From Frigoribacterium sp. PhB160 (lineage in GTDB: Bacteria > Actinomycetota > Actinomycetes > Actinomycetales > Microbacteriaceae): a stretch of 64,000 nucleotides of DNA. Under the pieces are notes generated by a model that worked only from the letters and a program-made list of their open reading frames with translations, had not been told where the DNA came from and did no database searches. Below are positions 39,723 to 47,528 of the stretch, piece by piece. The position numbers were made by a program, and so were the translations under genes. The stretch spans positions 372,001 to 436,000 of the forward strand of contig NZ_RKIE01000001.1 in the NCBI RefSeq assembly GCF_003751785.1, written 5' to 3'. How positions within the stretch are numbered: the first letter of the stretch is position 1; each line of letters opens with the position of its first letter.

Positions 39723-40754
39723 CTAGGCGTCGCCGCGGACGGCGGCTCGCGCCTCGTCGATGACCTGCATCACGCCGACGACGTCGTCGTGGGTGTGGAC
39801 GGGCGACTCGACCCGGCCCTCGGCCACGTACGACGCGAAGGCCGTCGCCTGGTCGCTCAGGCCTTCGTGCAGCGACGCGAAGCGGTCGTCGGTCCAGGTC
39901 GCCGATCGCTCGTCGTCCCCGCCGCCGAGCGTGAGCGTGAGGCTCGACGGGCCGAAGAACGGGCTGCCGACGTCGACGCGCCCCTCCGACCCGACGACCG
40001 AGGCACGCACCGGCAGGTGCGACGACAACGAGGTCGAGAGCAGGGCCCGCGCGCCCGACCCGTACGAGAGCATCAGGTCGGCGCGCACGTCGACGCCGCC
40101 GGGACCCGACTCGCCCTCGGCCACCACGCGGTCGGGAGCCCCGAGCACCGAGGCCGCGAACGAGATCGGGTAGACGCCGGCGTCGAGCAGGGCACCGCCG
40201 CCGAGGGTCGGGTCCCACAGGCGGTGCGACGGGTCGTACGGCAGGGCGAAGCCGAAGTCGGCGGTGACGAGGTGGACGTCGCCGATCGTCCCCGCGGCGA
40301 GCACCTGGCGCAGCACGTCGGACTGCGGCAGGTACCTCGTCCACATCGCCTCCATGACGAGGACGCCGGCGGCGCGGCCCGCGGCGGTGACCTCCCGCGC
40401 CTCGTCGGCCGACATCGCGATCGGCTTCTCGACGAGGACGTGCTTGCCCGCCGCGATCGCGGCGAGGGCCTGCTCGCGGTGGAGAGTGTGCGGGGTCGAC
40501 ACGTAGACGACGTCGACCTCGGGGTCGGAGACGAGGGCCGCGACGCTCGGCAGCACGCGGTCGACCCCGTGCCGGGCCGCGAAGGCGGCGGTCTTCTCCG
40601 GGTCGCGCGCCGTCACGGCGACGGCACGCTGCGTGGTGTGGGCGTGCAGGGCGGCCACGAAGCGGTCGGCGATGCTCGTGCCGACGACGCCCCACCGCAG
40701 GGCCGGCACCGAGCCCGCGTCGACGACGCGCGGGGCGGGCAGCTCGAGCGTCAT
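39723..40754 (-). CDS. Gfo/Idh/MocA family oxidoreductase
   Basis: A 343-residue NAD(P)-dependent sugar oxidoreductase. Rossmann start [60 protein letters not shown] (the EKP lysine is catalytic) and [14 protein letters not shown] follow; the C-terminal domain holds [20 protein letters not shown]. Close in pattern to trans-1,2-dihydrobenzenediol/glucose-fructose oxidoreductase relatives. The ATG overlaps the ThuA stop (ATGA). Last gene of a three-gene sugar operon with ThuA and another Gfo/Idh protein. Confidence 0.9.
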   Translation of the reverse strand: MTLELPAPRVVDAGSVPALRWGVVGTSIADRFVAALHAHTTQRAVAVTARDPEKTAAFAARHGVDRVLPSVAALVSDPEVDVVYVSTPHTLHREQALAAIAAGKHVLVEKPIAMSADEAREVTAAGRAAGVLVMEAMWTRYLPQSDVLRQVLAAGTIGDVHLVTADFGFALPYDPSHRLWDPTLGGGALLDAGVYPISFAASVLGAPDRVVAEGESGPGGVDVRADLMLSYGSGARALLSTSLSSHLPVRASVVGSEGRVDVGSPFFGPSSLTLTLGGGDDERSATWTDDRFASLHEGLSDQATAFASYVAEGRVESPVHTHDDVVGVMQVIDEARAAVRGDA

Positions 40755-41521
40755 CGGGCGTCCCCCTCGAACCAGCCGAGCGGGTGGAGGTCGGCGGTCA
40801 GCTCGCGGCGGGGCTGCGTCGGGCGGGCCCAGCGGACGCCGTTCGCGAGCACCCGCCGGATCTCGGCCTGGTGGTACACGGGGTACTCCTGGTCGCCGGG
40901 CGAGAAGTAGAAGAGCTTGCCGAGGCCGCGGCGCCAGGTCGCGCCCGAGCGGAACACCTCCCCGCCGGTGAAGGTCGACAGGAAGATCAGCTCGTCGGGC
41001 GTCGGGACGTCGAAATACTCGCCGTAGGTCTCCTGCTCGGGGATGACCAGCGGGTCGGGCACGCCCTCGGCGATGGGGTGCGTCGGTGCGACGGTCCAGA
41101 CGAGCTCGCGCTCGGCGGCGTTCCGCCACCGCAGCGAGCAGGTGGTGCCGAGGAGGCGCGTGAACGGCTTCGAGTAGTGGCCCGAGTGCAGCACGATGAT
41201 GCCCATGCCCGACTGCACGTGCCGGACCACGCGCTCGACGACCTCGTCGCTCACCTGGTCGTGCGCGATGTGCCCCCACCAGAGCAGCACGTCGGTCTCG
41301 GCGAGGCGCTCCTCGGTGAGGCCGTGCTCGGGCTCGGCGAGCGTCGCCGTCGACACGTCGACCTCGTCGCCGAGGAGCTCGCGGAGCCCGGCGGCGACCA
41401 CCTCGTGGATGCCGTCGGGGTAGTGGGCCAGCACGGTCTCGTCGCGGCGGGTCTCGTGCACGAACTCGTTCCAGACGACGACCCGCGTCGGGCGGGTCGG
41501 CTGCTGCGGGGCGTCGGTCAT
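40751..41521 (-). CDS. ThuA domain protein
   Basis: A 256-residue class-I glutamine-amidotransferase-like protein of the ThuA (trehalose utilisation) family. [61 protein letters not shown] and [19 protein letters not shown] are typical. In Rhizobium ThuA works with a Gfo/Idh dehydrogenase in trehalose/disaccharide conversion to 3-keto sugars; here it is sandwiched between two such dehydrogenase genes with ATGA-type overlaps on both sides, so a 3-keto-sugar pathway is likely. Confidence 0.9.
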   Translation of the reverse strand: MTDAPQQPTRPTRVVVWNEFVHETRRDETVLAHYPDGIHEVVAAGLRELLGDEVDVSTATLAEPEHGLTEERLAETDVLLWWGHIAHDQVSDEVVERVVRHVQSGMGIIVLHSGHYSKPFTRLLGTTCSLRWRNAAERELVWTVAPTHPIAEGVPDPLVIPEQETYGEYFDVPTPDELIFLSTFTGGEVFRSGATWRRGLGKLFYFSPGDQEYPVYHQAEIRRVLANGVRWARPTQPRRELTADLHPLGWFEGDAR

Positions 41522-42789
41522 CGGGTGGTCTCCTCGGTGCGGCCGGCGGCGCCGGTCGGGGGCGTGACGGTGGTGGTGGGCGTGGTGCCGCGGTCGGCGC
41601 TCGCAGGGTCGTCCTGGGGCACCTCGATCTCGCGGCCCTGCTCCGCCGAGGCGTAGATCGCGTCGACGACCCGGCTGCGGTGGAGCGCGTACTCGCCGTA
41701 CCGGCCCGGGTAGCGGGGGGTCGCGTCGGGGGAGGCCGCGCCTCCGGGGGCCTGGCCTGCCTGGACCGAGGCGATGAACCCCTCGATGACGGTGCGGTGG
41801 TGGCCCGAGGGCACGTGCACGACGGGGCGCGTCACGGCGGGCTGCCCGAGCACGTCGGAGTAGAGCGTCAGGGTGCCGTCGGTCGCGTAGTCGTCGACGT
41901 GCAGGCGCGCGCCGCCGGTGGCGCCGAGCAGCTCGACCTCGATGTCTTCGTGCACCTTCGAGTACGAGGCCCAGGAGGCCTGCAGCTGAAGGCTGCCGCC
42001 GTCGTCGAAGCGGAGCAGGGCGCTCGAGAAGTCCTCGACGTCGAAGGCCGCCCCGGTGGGGCTCGACGAGACGCCGTAGACGCGGCCGCCGCGGCCGGCC
42101 GCGCCGAGCACGCCGTACGCGACGGCCGAGACGCTCGTGACGCGGGGCTCGCCGAGCAGGTGCAGGGCGATGTCGAGCACGTGGGAGCCGAGGTCGATCA
42201 TCGGGCCGCCGCCGGAGGCCGACTTGTTCGTGAACCACGAGCCCATGCCGGGCACGCCGGCCCGCCGCATCCAGCTCGCGCGCGCGTGGTAGACGTCGCC
42301 GATCGGGTCGTCGGCGAGCCAGTCGGCGAGGAACGCGACGTCGGCCCGGCGACGGTGGTTGTACGCCACCTCGAGCACGCGGTCGGCGTCGCGCGCGGCC
42401 GCGACCATCTCGGCGGCGAGGTCGCCCGTCGTGGCGAGGGGCTTCTCGCAGAACACGTGCTTGCCGCTTCGCAGGGCGGCCATGGCGATGGGATGGTGCA
42501 GCGCGTTCGGGACGCCGATCGAGATGACGTCGAGGTCGTCCATGGCGACGACGTCCTGCCAGTCGGCGACGAGGCGCTCGACCCCGTAGGCCGAGCCGAG
42601 CTCGTGCAGGCGGGCCTCCTCCTGCCCGGCCAGGGCGACGACCGTGGCGCCGGGCAGCGACGAGAACGCCTCGAGGTGGGTCGACCCGGCGAAGCCGAGG
42701 CCGATCACGCCGACGCGGAGGTCGCGGGGAGTCGTGCTGGTGCTCACGTCGGCGTCGCCGGCGGTCGCGGGGTCGTGATCGAACGTCAT
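41518..42789 (-). CDS. Gfo/Idh/MocA family oxidoreductase
   Basis: A 423-residue dehydrogenase, longer than its downstream paralogue. After a 25-residue polar leader comes [19 protein letters not shown]; then [40 protein letters not shown] (EKP), and [20 protein letters not shown] in the substrate domain. The C-terminal 50 residues are Thr/Gly-rich and look disordered. GAGAGGAAACG precedes the ATG. First gene of the Gfo/Idh-ThuA-Gfo/Idh operon; such pairs oxidise and isomerise sugars via keto intermediates. Confidence 0.9.
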   Translation of the reverse strand: MTFDHDPATAGDADVSTSTTPRDLRVGVIGLGFAGSTHLEAFSSLPGATVVALAGQEEARLHELGSAYGVERLVADWQDVVAMDDLDVISIGVPNALHHPIAMAALRSGKHVFCEKPLATTGDLAAEMVAAARDADRVLEVAYNHRRRADVAFLADWLADDPIGDVYHARASWMRRAGVPGMGSWFTNKSASGGGPMIDLGSHVLDIALHLLGEPRVTSVSAVAYGVLGAAGRGGRVYGVSSSPTGAAFDVEDFSSALLRFDDGGSLQLQASWASYSKVHEDIEVELLGATGGARLHVDDYATDGTLTLYSDVLGQPAVTRPVVHVPSGHHRTVIEGFIASVQAGQAPGGAASPDATPRYPGRYGEYALHRSRVVDAIYASAEQGREIEVPQDDPASADRGTTPTTTVTPPTGAAGRTEETTR

Positions 42790-42880
42790 CGTTTCCTCTC
42801 GAGGGGGGCCGTCGGGGTCGCCGACGCAGTCCGTCGAGCGTATCGACGGGGGAGGGGGGGCTGTCGAGCCCGGGCGGGCG

Positions 42881-43432
42881 TCAGTGCGCCCCGGGGCCCG
42901 ACGACGGGGCTGGGGAGGGATCACCGGCGGGGCCGGCTGCGGCTGCTGTGCGGCGAGACCGCGAGACCGAGACGCCGGCGGCGGCGATCGCGACGACGAC
43001 CGCGGCGGAGCTCGTCCAGTAGAGGGGCACCGCTCCCGGAGCGTGGTCGCCGCCGGTCGTCAGGAACCCGTCGGCGAGCTGCATCCCGGGGGTGAACGAC
43101 ACGAGCGCGAGAGCCGGGGCCCCGGCGGCCAGGACGAGCGAGAACTCGATGACGACGTGCAGCGGCGACAGGTCGCGCGAGCGCAGGGCGGTGACGAGCA
43201 GCCAGCCGGCGATCGCGACGCCCGCCACGCCGAAGAGCAGCGGCGGCACCGGCGAGAACGACTGCCCGACCCGGTCGAGCTCGGCGTGGATCTCGGCGAG
43301 CGAGCGGCCGGGCACCGTCGCGAGCGGGTTCCAGACCAGCACCTGCAGCACCCCGACGACCGCGTAGGCCGTGACGAGCAGGGCGCCGACGACCGCGACG
43401 AGACGGCCGGAGGCGCGGTGTCGGCGAGGCAT
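42881..43432 (-). CDS. Hypothetical membrane protein
   Basis: A 183-residue protein with four predicted helices (LVAVVGALLVTAYAVVGVLQ; PPLLFGVAGVAIAGWLLVTA; VIEFSLVLAAGAPALALVSF; WTSSAAVVVAIAAAGVSV) and a Pro/Ser-rich C-terminal tail. No recognised family. TACGGT-GGCGGG-ATG marks a leaderless start. Divergent from the DUF2071 gene. Its tail and the 43409 decamer near the N terminus are the only unusual features. Confidence 0.72.
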   Translation of the reverse strand: MPRRHRASGRLVAVVGALLVTAYAVVGVLQVLVWNPLATVPGRSLAEIHAELDRVGQSFSPVPPLLFGVAGVAIAGWLLVTALRSRDLSPLHVVIEFSLVLAAGAPALALVSFTPGMQLADGFLTTGGDHAPGAVPLYWTSSAAVVVAIAAAGVSVSRSRRTAAAAGPAGDPSPAPSSGPGAH

Positions 43433-43438
43433 CCCGCC

Positions 43439-43444
43439 ACCGTA
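43439..43444 (-). promoter_or_regulatory. Leaderless -10 box TACGGT
   Basis: TACGGT plus six bases before the ATG of the four-helix membrane protein; the same hexamer and spacing occur at 32214 and 48720. Confidence 0.45.
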
Positions 43445-43660
43445 CCGGGGCCGGTCCCGCCGCCCCTGCCGGGACCGTCCGGGTGCTGCGTCCCCGACCC
43501 GCGCCTCCCCGGCTCTCAGCTCTCGGAACGGGATTCACCCGGCTCGAGCCCGAGCTCGGGTGCGGGGGTGCGGCGCTCGGGCTCGGGTTCACCGGTGTCG
43601 CGGGCGCGCGGCGTGGGGGCGCGACGGCCCGGGCAGGCGGGCTCGGTGTAGGCCGGACGG

Positions 43661-44374
43661 GTGTCCGCCGTCGCCCCGCCCCTGCCGCGCCGCCCCGTGA
43701 CCCAGCACGACTGGCGCGAGGTCGTCGGGCTGCACTGGCGCGTCGAGCCCGACCGCGTCCGCTCGCTCGTCCCGCCCGGCACCCGTCCCGACGAGCACGC
43801 CGGAGCCGCCTGGGCCTCCCTCGTCGCCTACCGCTTCGTCGACAGCACCGTGCCCCCGCTGCCCCGGCTCGGGCGGATCGGCACGATGACCGAGATCGTC
43901 GTCCAGGTCGCGACGGTCGACGGCCTCGGCAGGCAGGGCGTCGCCTACCGCTCGATCGACACGCAGCACCTCCCCGCCGTCGCGGCCGCCCGGCTCATCG
44001 GCCTGCCCTACGTCTGGGCACGGGCGGGCTCGCGGGTCCGCCCCGACGACGTGGCGCACCGCACCGAGCGTCGCCGGCGCGGCAGCACCGCGGGAGGCGC
44101 GGGCTGCCTCGTCCGCGTGACCCCCGGCACCGAGGAGGTCGTCCCCGACGCCGCGACCCGCTTCGTGTCCGACCGCTGGGGCGTGCACGCCCCGTCGTGG
44201 GGAGCGACCCGGTGGTGGCGCCGCGAGCACGAGCCCTGGACGTTCCGCTCCGTGACCGTCGACCGGCTCGACGACACGCTCCTCGCGGCGGCCGGCCTGC
44301 CGGGCCTCGCCGACCGTGAGCCCGACCTCACGACGTGGTCGCCGGGCGTCGTCGTCCGCTACTCGCGGGGCTGA
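43661..44374 (+). CDS. DUF2071 (YqjF-like) protein
   Basis: A 237-residue soluble protein of the YqjF/DUF2071 family, function unknown (acetoacetate-decarboxylase-like fold). Typical segments: DWREVVGLHWRVEPDRVRSL, GAAWASLVAYRFVDSTVPPL, IGTMTEIVVQVATVDGLGRQ, GVAYRSIDTQHLPAVAAARL, GLPYVWARAG and SDRWGVHAPSWGATRWW. The GTG start is preceded by TAGGCC plus six bases, a weaker version of the leaderless pattern. Monocistronic; followed by the 60-nt palindrome. Confidence 0.85.
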   Translation: MSAVAPPLPRRPVTQHDWREVVGLHWRVEPDRVRSLVPPGTRPDEHAGAAWASLVAYRFVDSTVPPLPRLGRIGTMTEIVVQVATVDGLGRQGVAYRSIDTQHLPAVAAARLIGLPYVWARAGSRVRPDDVAHRTERRRRGSTAGGAGCLVRVTPGTEEVVPDAATRFVSDRWGVHAPSWGATRWWRREHEPWTFRSVTVDRLDDTLLAAAGLPGLADREPDLTTWSPGVVVRYSRG

Positions 44375-44402
44375 CGCCCTGTCGTGCTGCCCCCGACCCG
44401 GC

Positions 44403-44462
44403 GAACCGCGTTCCGAGCGATGAACCGCGAAGCTTCACGGTTCATCGCTCGGAACGCGGTTC
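44403..44462. repeat. 60-nt palindrome, copy 1
   Basis: Arms of 25 nt (44403-44427 and 44438-44462) are perfect complements; the ten-base centre CGAAGCTTCA is itself nearly palindromic. Homologous to the 60-nt palindrome at 45948-46007. It lies between the convergent DUF2071 and SDR genes, beside a decamer hairpin. Confidence 0.85.
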
Positions 44463-44494
44463 ATGGGCGAGTGGCGAGTGGCGAGTGGCGAGCG

Positions 44495-44535
44495 GGGGAG
44501 GCGCGGGGTGCGCGGGAGCCGCACCGCGCCTCCCC
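44495..44535 (-). terminator. Decamer-pair hairpin after SDR gene
   Basis: Inverted GGAGGCGCGG copies at 44497 and 44524 extend to GGGGAGGCGCGG/CCGCGCCTCCCC arms, 12 bases beyond the SDR stop. Confidence 0.7.
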
Positions 44536-44546
44536 GGCGGCTCGGG

Positions 44547-45284
44547 TCAGACGCGGGCGGGGAGCATGCCGGCGTAGCGGTCGGTCGGGTCGAGGGCGAG
44601 GCTCGCCTTGACCTGGCGGGCCGGCTCGTCGGCGAGCACCTCGAGATCGCCGCGCTCGAGTCCGTCGAGCGCCGCCGTGACCACGTCGGCCACGGTGATC
44701 TTCTCGCCGTCGAACCCGGCGGTCATGTCGGTGTCGACGAGTCCCATGTGGAGGCCCGTGACCTGGGTCCCCTGCGCGCCGAGCTCGAGGCGGAGGCCGT
44801 CGGTGAGGCCCCAGGCCGCGGCCTTCGTGGCTCCGTAGGTGGTGGCGCCCGGGAACGACGACCACGACGACGCCGACAGCACGTTCAGCACGGCGCCGCC
44901 GCCGTTGCGGGCGAGCGTGTCGGCGAAGGCCCGGGTGACGGCCAGCGGGCCGAAGACGTTGGTCTCGAACTCGCGGCGGATCGCGGCGAGGTCGCCCGTG
45001 ACGAGCGGGATGGCCGACGAGATGCCGGCGTTGTTGACGACGATCGTGACGTCGCCGGCCGCGTCGGCGACGCGCTGCACGGCCTCGTGGTCGGTCACGT
45101 CGAGGGAGACGGCCTCGACGACGGTGCCGGTGACGGGATCGGTGCCGACGCCGGCGACGGTCGAGGCGTCGCGCGCCCCGGCGACGACTCGGGCGGCCCC
45201 GCGCTCGCGCAGCTGGCGGACGAACTCGGCCCCGATGCCTCGGCTGGCTCCGGTGACGACGACGACGGACTCTCGGATCTGCAT
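44547..45284 (-). CDS. SDR family oxidoreductase
   Basis: A 245-residue classical short-chain dehydrogenase. Cofactor motif VVVTGASRGIGAEFVRQL, structural VVNNAGIS, catalytic Ser in LNVLSASSWSSFPG and the Tyr-x3-Lys motif YGATKAA. HMGLVDTDMTAGFDG is the usual substrate-loop entry. NADP(H)-dependent ketone/alcohol oxidoreduction is expected; substrate unknown. AGAAAGGG ribosome site precedes the ATG. Divergent from the TetR gene and probably its target, since inverted repeats occupy the shared promoter region. Confidence 0.92.
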   Translation of the reverse strand: MQIRESVVVVTGASRGIGAEFVRQLRERGAARVVAGARDASTVAGVGTDPVTGTVVEAVSLDVTDHEAVQRVADAAGDVTIVVNNAGISSAIPLVTGDLAAIRREFETNVFGPLAVTRAFADTLARNGGGAVLNVLSASSWSSFPGATTYGATKAAAWGLTDGLRLELGAQGTQVTGLHMGLVDTDMTAGFDGEKITVADVVTAALDGLERGDLEVLADEPARQVKASLALDPTDRYAGMLPARV

Positions 45285-45297
45285 GGCTGACCCTTTC

Positions 45298-45313
45298 TGT
45301 AGTGGTTGTTACA
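45298..45313. promoter_or_regulatory. Inverted repeat TGTA-N8-TACA
   Basis: A short palindrome 14 bp upstream of the SDR start in the 85-bp SDR/TetR divergent region. It could be a TetR-family operator half of a pair with 45345-45356. Confidence 0.35.
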
Positions 45314-45344
45314 CATCTGACGAGGCCGACCGTAGCACATTGCG

Positions 45345-45362
45345 TAGCGAGCGCTATAGAAT
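45345..45362 (+). promoter_or_regulatory. TetR promoter with overlapping operator
   Basis: TAGCG-AG-CGCTA (45345-45356) abuts the -10 box TAGAAT (45357-45362), which stands seven bases before ATG 45370. The arrangement suggests leaderless autoregulation and decides the start in favour of 45370 rather than 45361. Confidence 0.45.
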
Positions 45363-45369
45363 GATCGAC

Positions 45370-45933
45370 ATGGCTGGCAGACCGAGGGGATTCGACCGCG
45401 ACGAGGCGCTCTCCGTCGCGATGCAGCAGTTCTGGACGGACGGCTACGACGAGACGACGGTCGCGACCCTGACCCGCGAGATGGGCATCTCGGCCCCGAG
45501 CCTCTACGCCGCCTTCGGCGACAAGGACGCCCTCTTCGACGCCGCCGCCACCTGCTACGCGGACGGGGCGACGGCGACGCTCGAGCAGTTCCTCGCCTTG
45601 CCGACCGTGGGGGAGGCGCTCAGTCGCGTCGTGCGCGGCAGCGCGGCCGGGTACTCGGACGCGTCGACGCCCTCCGGGTGCTTCGTGCTCAGCGAGCCCA
45701 AGCTCGCCGCCCGCCGACGCGACATGGCGGAGCGCATCGCCCGCCGCCTCGACCAGGCCGTCACGGAGGGCGAGCTGCCCGCCGAGACCGACGCGCGGGC
45801 GCTCGCCGAGTTCGTCGTCGCCGTGCTCGGCGGCATGTCGACCCGGGCCCGTGACGGCGGATCGGCGGCCGAGGTGGCGGCGATCGGCGAGCTCGCCCTC
45901 GCCGGGCTGCCGGGCGTGCCGCCCGCGCGCTGA
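45370..45933 (+). CDS. TetR family transcriptional regulator
   Basis: A 187-residue TetR repressor. N-terminal HTH: AGRPRGFDRDEALSVAMQQF, DETTVATLTREMGISAPSLY, AAFGDKDALFDAAATCY. The C-terminal domain has SDASTPSGCFVLSEPKLAAR and EFVVAVLGGMSTRARDGG, matching the TetR_C group common in regulators of adjacent SDR or quinone reductase genes. An upstream ATG three codons earlier exists, but promoter geometry favours MAGRPRGF. Likely represses the divergent SDR gene and itself. Confidence 0.9.
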   Translation: MAGRPRGFDRDEALSVAMQQFWTDGYDETTVATLTREMGISAPSLYAAFGDKDALFDAAATCYADGATATLEQFLALPTVGEALSRVVRGSAAGYSDASTPSGCFVLSEPKLAARRRDMAERIARRLDQAVTEGELPAETDARALAEFVVAVLGGMSTRARDGGSAAEVAAIGELALAGLPGVPPAR

Positions 45934-45947
45934 GCCCGGAGCGCGAA

Positions 45948-46007
45948 GAACCGCGTACCGAACCATGAACCGCGGAGCTTCGCGGTTCATGGTTCGGTAC
46001 GCGGTTC
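45948..46007. repeat. 60-nt palindrome, copy 2
   Basis: Arms of 27 nt (45948-45974 and 45981-46007) are perfect complements around GAGCTT. Compared with copy 1 it has three changes in one arm, each compensated in the other, so base pairing is preserved. It lies between the convergent TetR and hxlA genes. Confidence 0.85.
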
Positions 46008-46067
46008 ATGGTGCGGTGCGAGTGCCGGGCAGGCCGGGCCGCGGGCCGCAGGGCGCGACCGCATGCG

Positions 46068-46104
46068 GGAGGCGCGGTGCCGGCCTGGCCGACACCGCGC
46101 CTCC
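46068..46104 (-). terminator. Decamer-pair hairpin after hxlA
   Basis: Inverted GGAGGCGCGG copies at 46068 and 46095 extend through GTGCCGGCC to an 18-bp stem with one mismatch, ending 12 bases from the hxlA stop. Confidence 0.72.
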
Positions 46105-46115
46105 TGAGGGAACGA

Positions 46116-46739
46116 CTACTTGATCGCGGCGCGGATCTCCGCGGCGGCGGCGGCCACGTCGTCAGCACCGTAGATCGCGGCACCGGCGACGGCGACCTGC
46201 GCGCCGGCCTCCTGCACCGAGCCGACGGTCGCGGCCTTGACGCCGCCGGCGACCGAGAACGGGACGCCCGAGTCACGGCCGGCCTCGAGCAGCTTCTCGA
46301 ACGTGAAGCCCTCCTCGGCCTGCTCGTCGAGTCCGGCGTGCATCTCGACGAACTCGGCGCCGAGGGCGACGACCTCCTTGGCGCGGGCGGCCTTGTCGGA
46401 GACGCCGATCAGGTCGACGACGATGCCCTTGCCGTGCTCCTTCGCGGCCTTGACCGCACCGGCGATGGTGCTGTCGCCCGCGACGCCGAGGACGGTGACG
46501 AGGTCGGCACCGGCCTTGAAGGCCTCGCCCGCCTCGAGCTCGCCGGCGTCCATCGTCTTGAGGTCGGCGAAGACGGTCTTGTCGGGGTGCGCCTCCTTGA
46601 TCGCCGTGATGGCGCGGAAGCCCTCGGCCTTGATCAGGGGCGTGCCCAGCTCGATGATGTCGACGCTCGGCGCCGCGGCGGCGGCGAGCTCGAGGGCGGC
46701 CTCGGTGGTCAGGGTGTCCATGGCGAACTGCAGCTTCAT
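46116..46739 (-). CDS. hxlA: 3-hexulose-6-phosphate synthase
   Basis: A 207-residue orotidine-decarboxylase-superfamily barrel. MKLQFAMDTLTTEAALEL, VDIIELGTPLIKAEGF, the catalytic D-x-K-x-x-D motif in VFADLKTMDAGE, LVTVLGVAGDSTI, EFVEMHAGLDEQAE and PFSVAGGVKAATVGSV are full-length matches to HPS. It condenses ribulose 5-phosphate with formaldehyde to hexulose 6-phosphate (ribulose monophosphate pathway), fixing or detoxifying formaldehyde. It follows hxlB after 48 bp with AAGGAGCACC as ribosome site. Ended by a decamer hairpin. Confidence 0.95.
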   Translation of the reverse strand: MKLQFAMDTLTTEAALELAAAAAPSVDIIELGTPLIKAEGFRAITAIKEAHPDKTVFADLKTMDAGELEAGEAFKAGADLVTVLGVAGDSTIAGAVKAAKEHGKGIVVDLIGVSDKAARAKEVVALGAEFVEMHAGLDEQAEEGFTFEKLLEAGRDSGVPFSVAGGVKAATVGSVQEAGAQVAVAGAAIYGADDVAAAAAEIRAAIK

Positions 46740-46787
46740 GTGGTGCTCCTTCGTGGGGTGGGATGGGTGGTCGAGTCGCCGGGTCGG

Positions 46788-47411
46788 CTACTCGAGGTTG
46801 GCGTGGCGGGGCCACATGTCGTCGGCGCTCTGGCCGGAGCGCTTCCACAGCGCGTGGAAGACGGCGTCGCCGACAAGCAGCACCGCCTGCTCGAACAGGC
46901 CTCCGGCGTACTGGGCCGAGGCGGTGCCCGAGCGGTCCTCCTTGCCGGCCGCGGGCACGACGACCGTGACGGTCGCGAGGTCGGCGAGGGGCGACGACGA
47001 GGCGGCGGTCACGGCGAGCACGCGAGCCCCCGCCGAGGAGGCCGACTCGGCCGCGCTCACGACGCCGCTCGTCGTCCCGGAGCCGCTGGCCGTCAGGAGC
47101 ACGTCGCCCGGGGTGATCGCCGGCGACGTCGCCTCGCCCACGACGTGGACGGTCAGCCCGAGGTGCATCAGCCGCATGGCCGTCGCCTGCAGGGCGATGC
47201 CCGAGCGGCCGAGGCCGTGGACGAACACGCGATCGGCCGACGACAGCGCGTCGGCGAGGCGCTCGAGGTGGTCGGGAGCGGCGACCAGGTGGTCGACGAG
47301 GTCGCCGAGCTCGTCGCGGACGAGCCGCAGCGAGTCGGCCACGGACGGGCCGGAGGCGCGGGTCGGGTCGCCGGCGGAGGCGTCGGTACGGGGATCGGTC
47401 ACGTCGCTCAT
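46788..47411 (-). CDS. hxlB: 6-phospho-3-hexuloisomerase
   Basis: A 207-residue SIS-domain isomerase that converts hexulose 6-phosphate to fructose 6-phosphate, the second RuMP step. The SIS core is visible: FVHGLGRSGIALQATAMRL, DVLLTASGSGTTSGVVSAAE, RVLAVTAASSSPLADLATV and the end GTASAQYAGGLFEQAVLLVG. The first 25 residues are a polar leader. First gene of the hxlBA operon, divergent from the ATPase-LuxR regulator, which is therefore the obvious candidate controller. The order isomerase-synthase is the reverse of that in many bacteria. Confidence 0.93.
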   Translation of the reverse strand: MSDVTDPRTDASAGDPTRASGPSVADSLRLVRDELGDLVDHLVAAPDHLERLADALSSADRVFVHGLGRSGIALQATAMRLMHLGLTVHVVGEATSPAITPGDVLLTASGSGTTSGVVSAAESASSAGARVLAVTAASSSPLADLATVTVVVPAAGKEDRSGTASAQYAGGLFEQAVLLVGDAVFHALWKRSGQSADDMWPRHANLE

Positions 47412-47515
47412 GAGTTCCAGCTTTCTCTCGCTCGCCCCGCGACGTCACCGTCCGTCCGGGCCGTTCGACTGCCCGTTCGGGTAGTCCGGCGCGGGTGGGC
47501 GGGTAGGTGCGTGGG

Positions 47516-47521
47516 TAGGGT
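47516..47521 (+). promoter_or_regulatory. Leaderless -10 box TAGGGT
   Basis: TAGGGT followed by seven bases and the ATG of the ATPase-LuxR regulator. A near-repeat GGGTAGG-TGC-GTGGGTAGGG lies across it and could be a direct-repeat operator. Confidence 0.45.
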
Positions 47522-47528
47522 GACCGGC

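Noticed and set aside
43500-43600. GCTCGAG/CGAGCTCGGG inverted motifs before the DUF2071 gene
   Set aside because: They are short, overlapping and imperfect; in such GC-rich sequence they are not convincing as operator or terminator.
45361-45369. ATG at 45361 as TetR start
   Set aside because: The -10 box TAGAAT overlaps this codon; ATG 45370 has the leaderless spacing seen at other genes and begins with the typical AGRPRGF.
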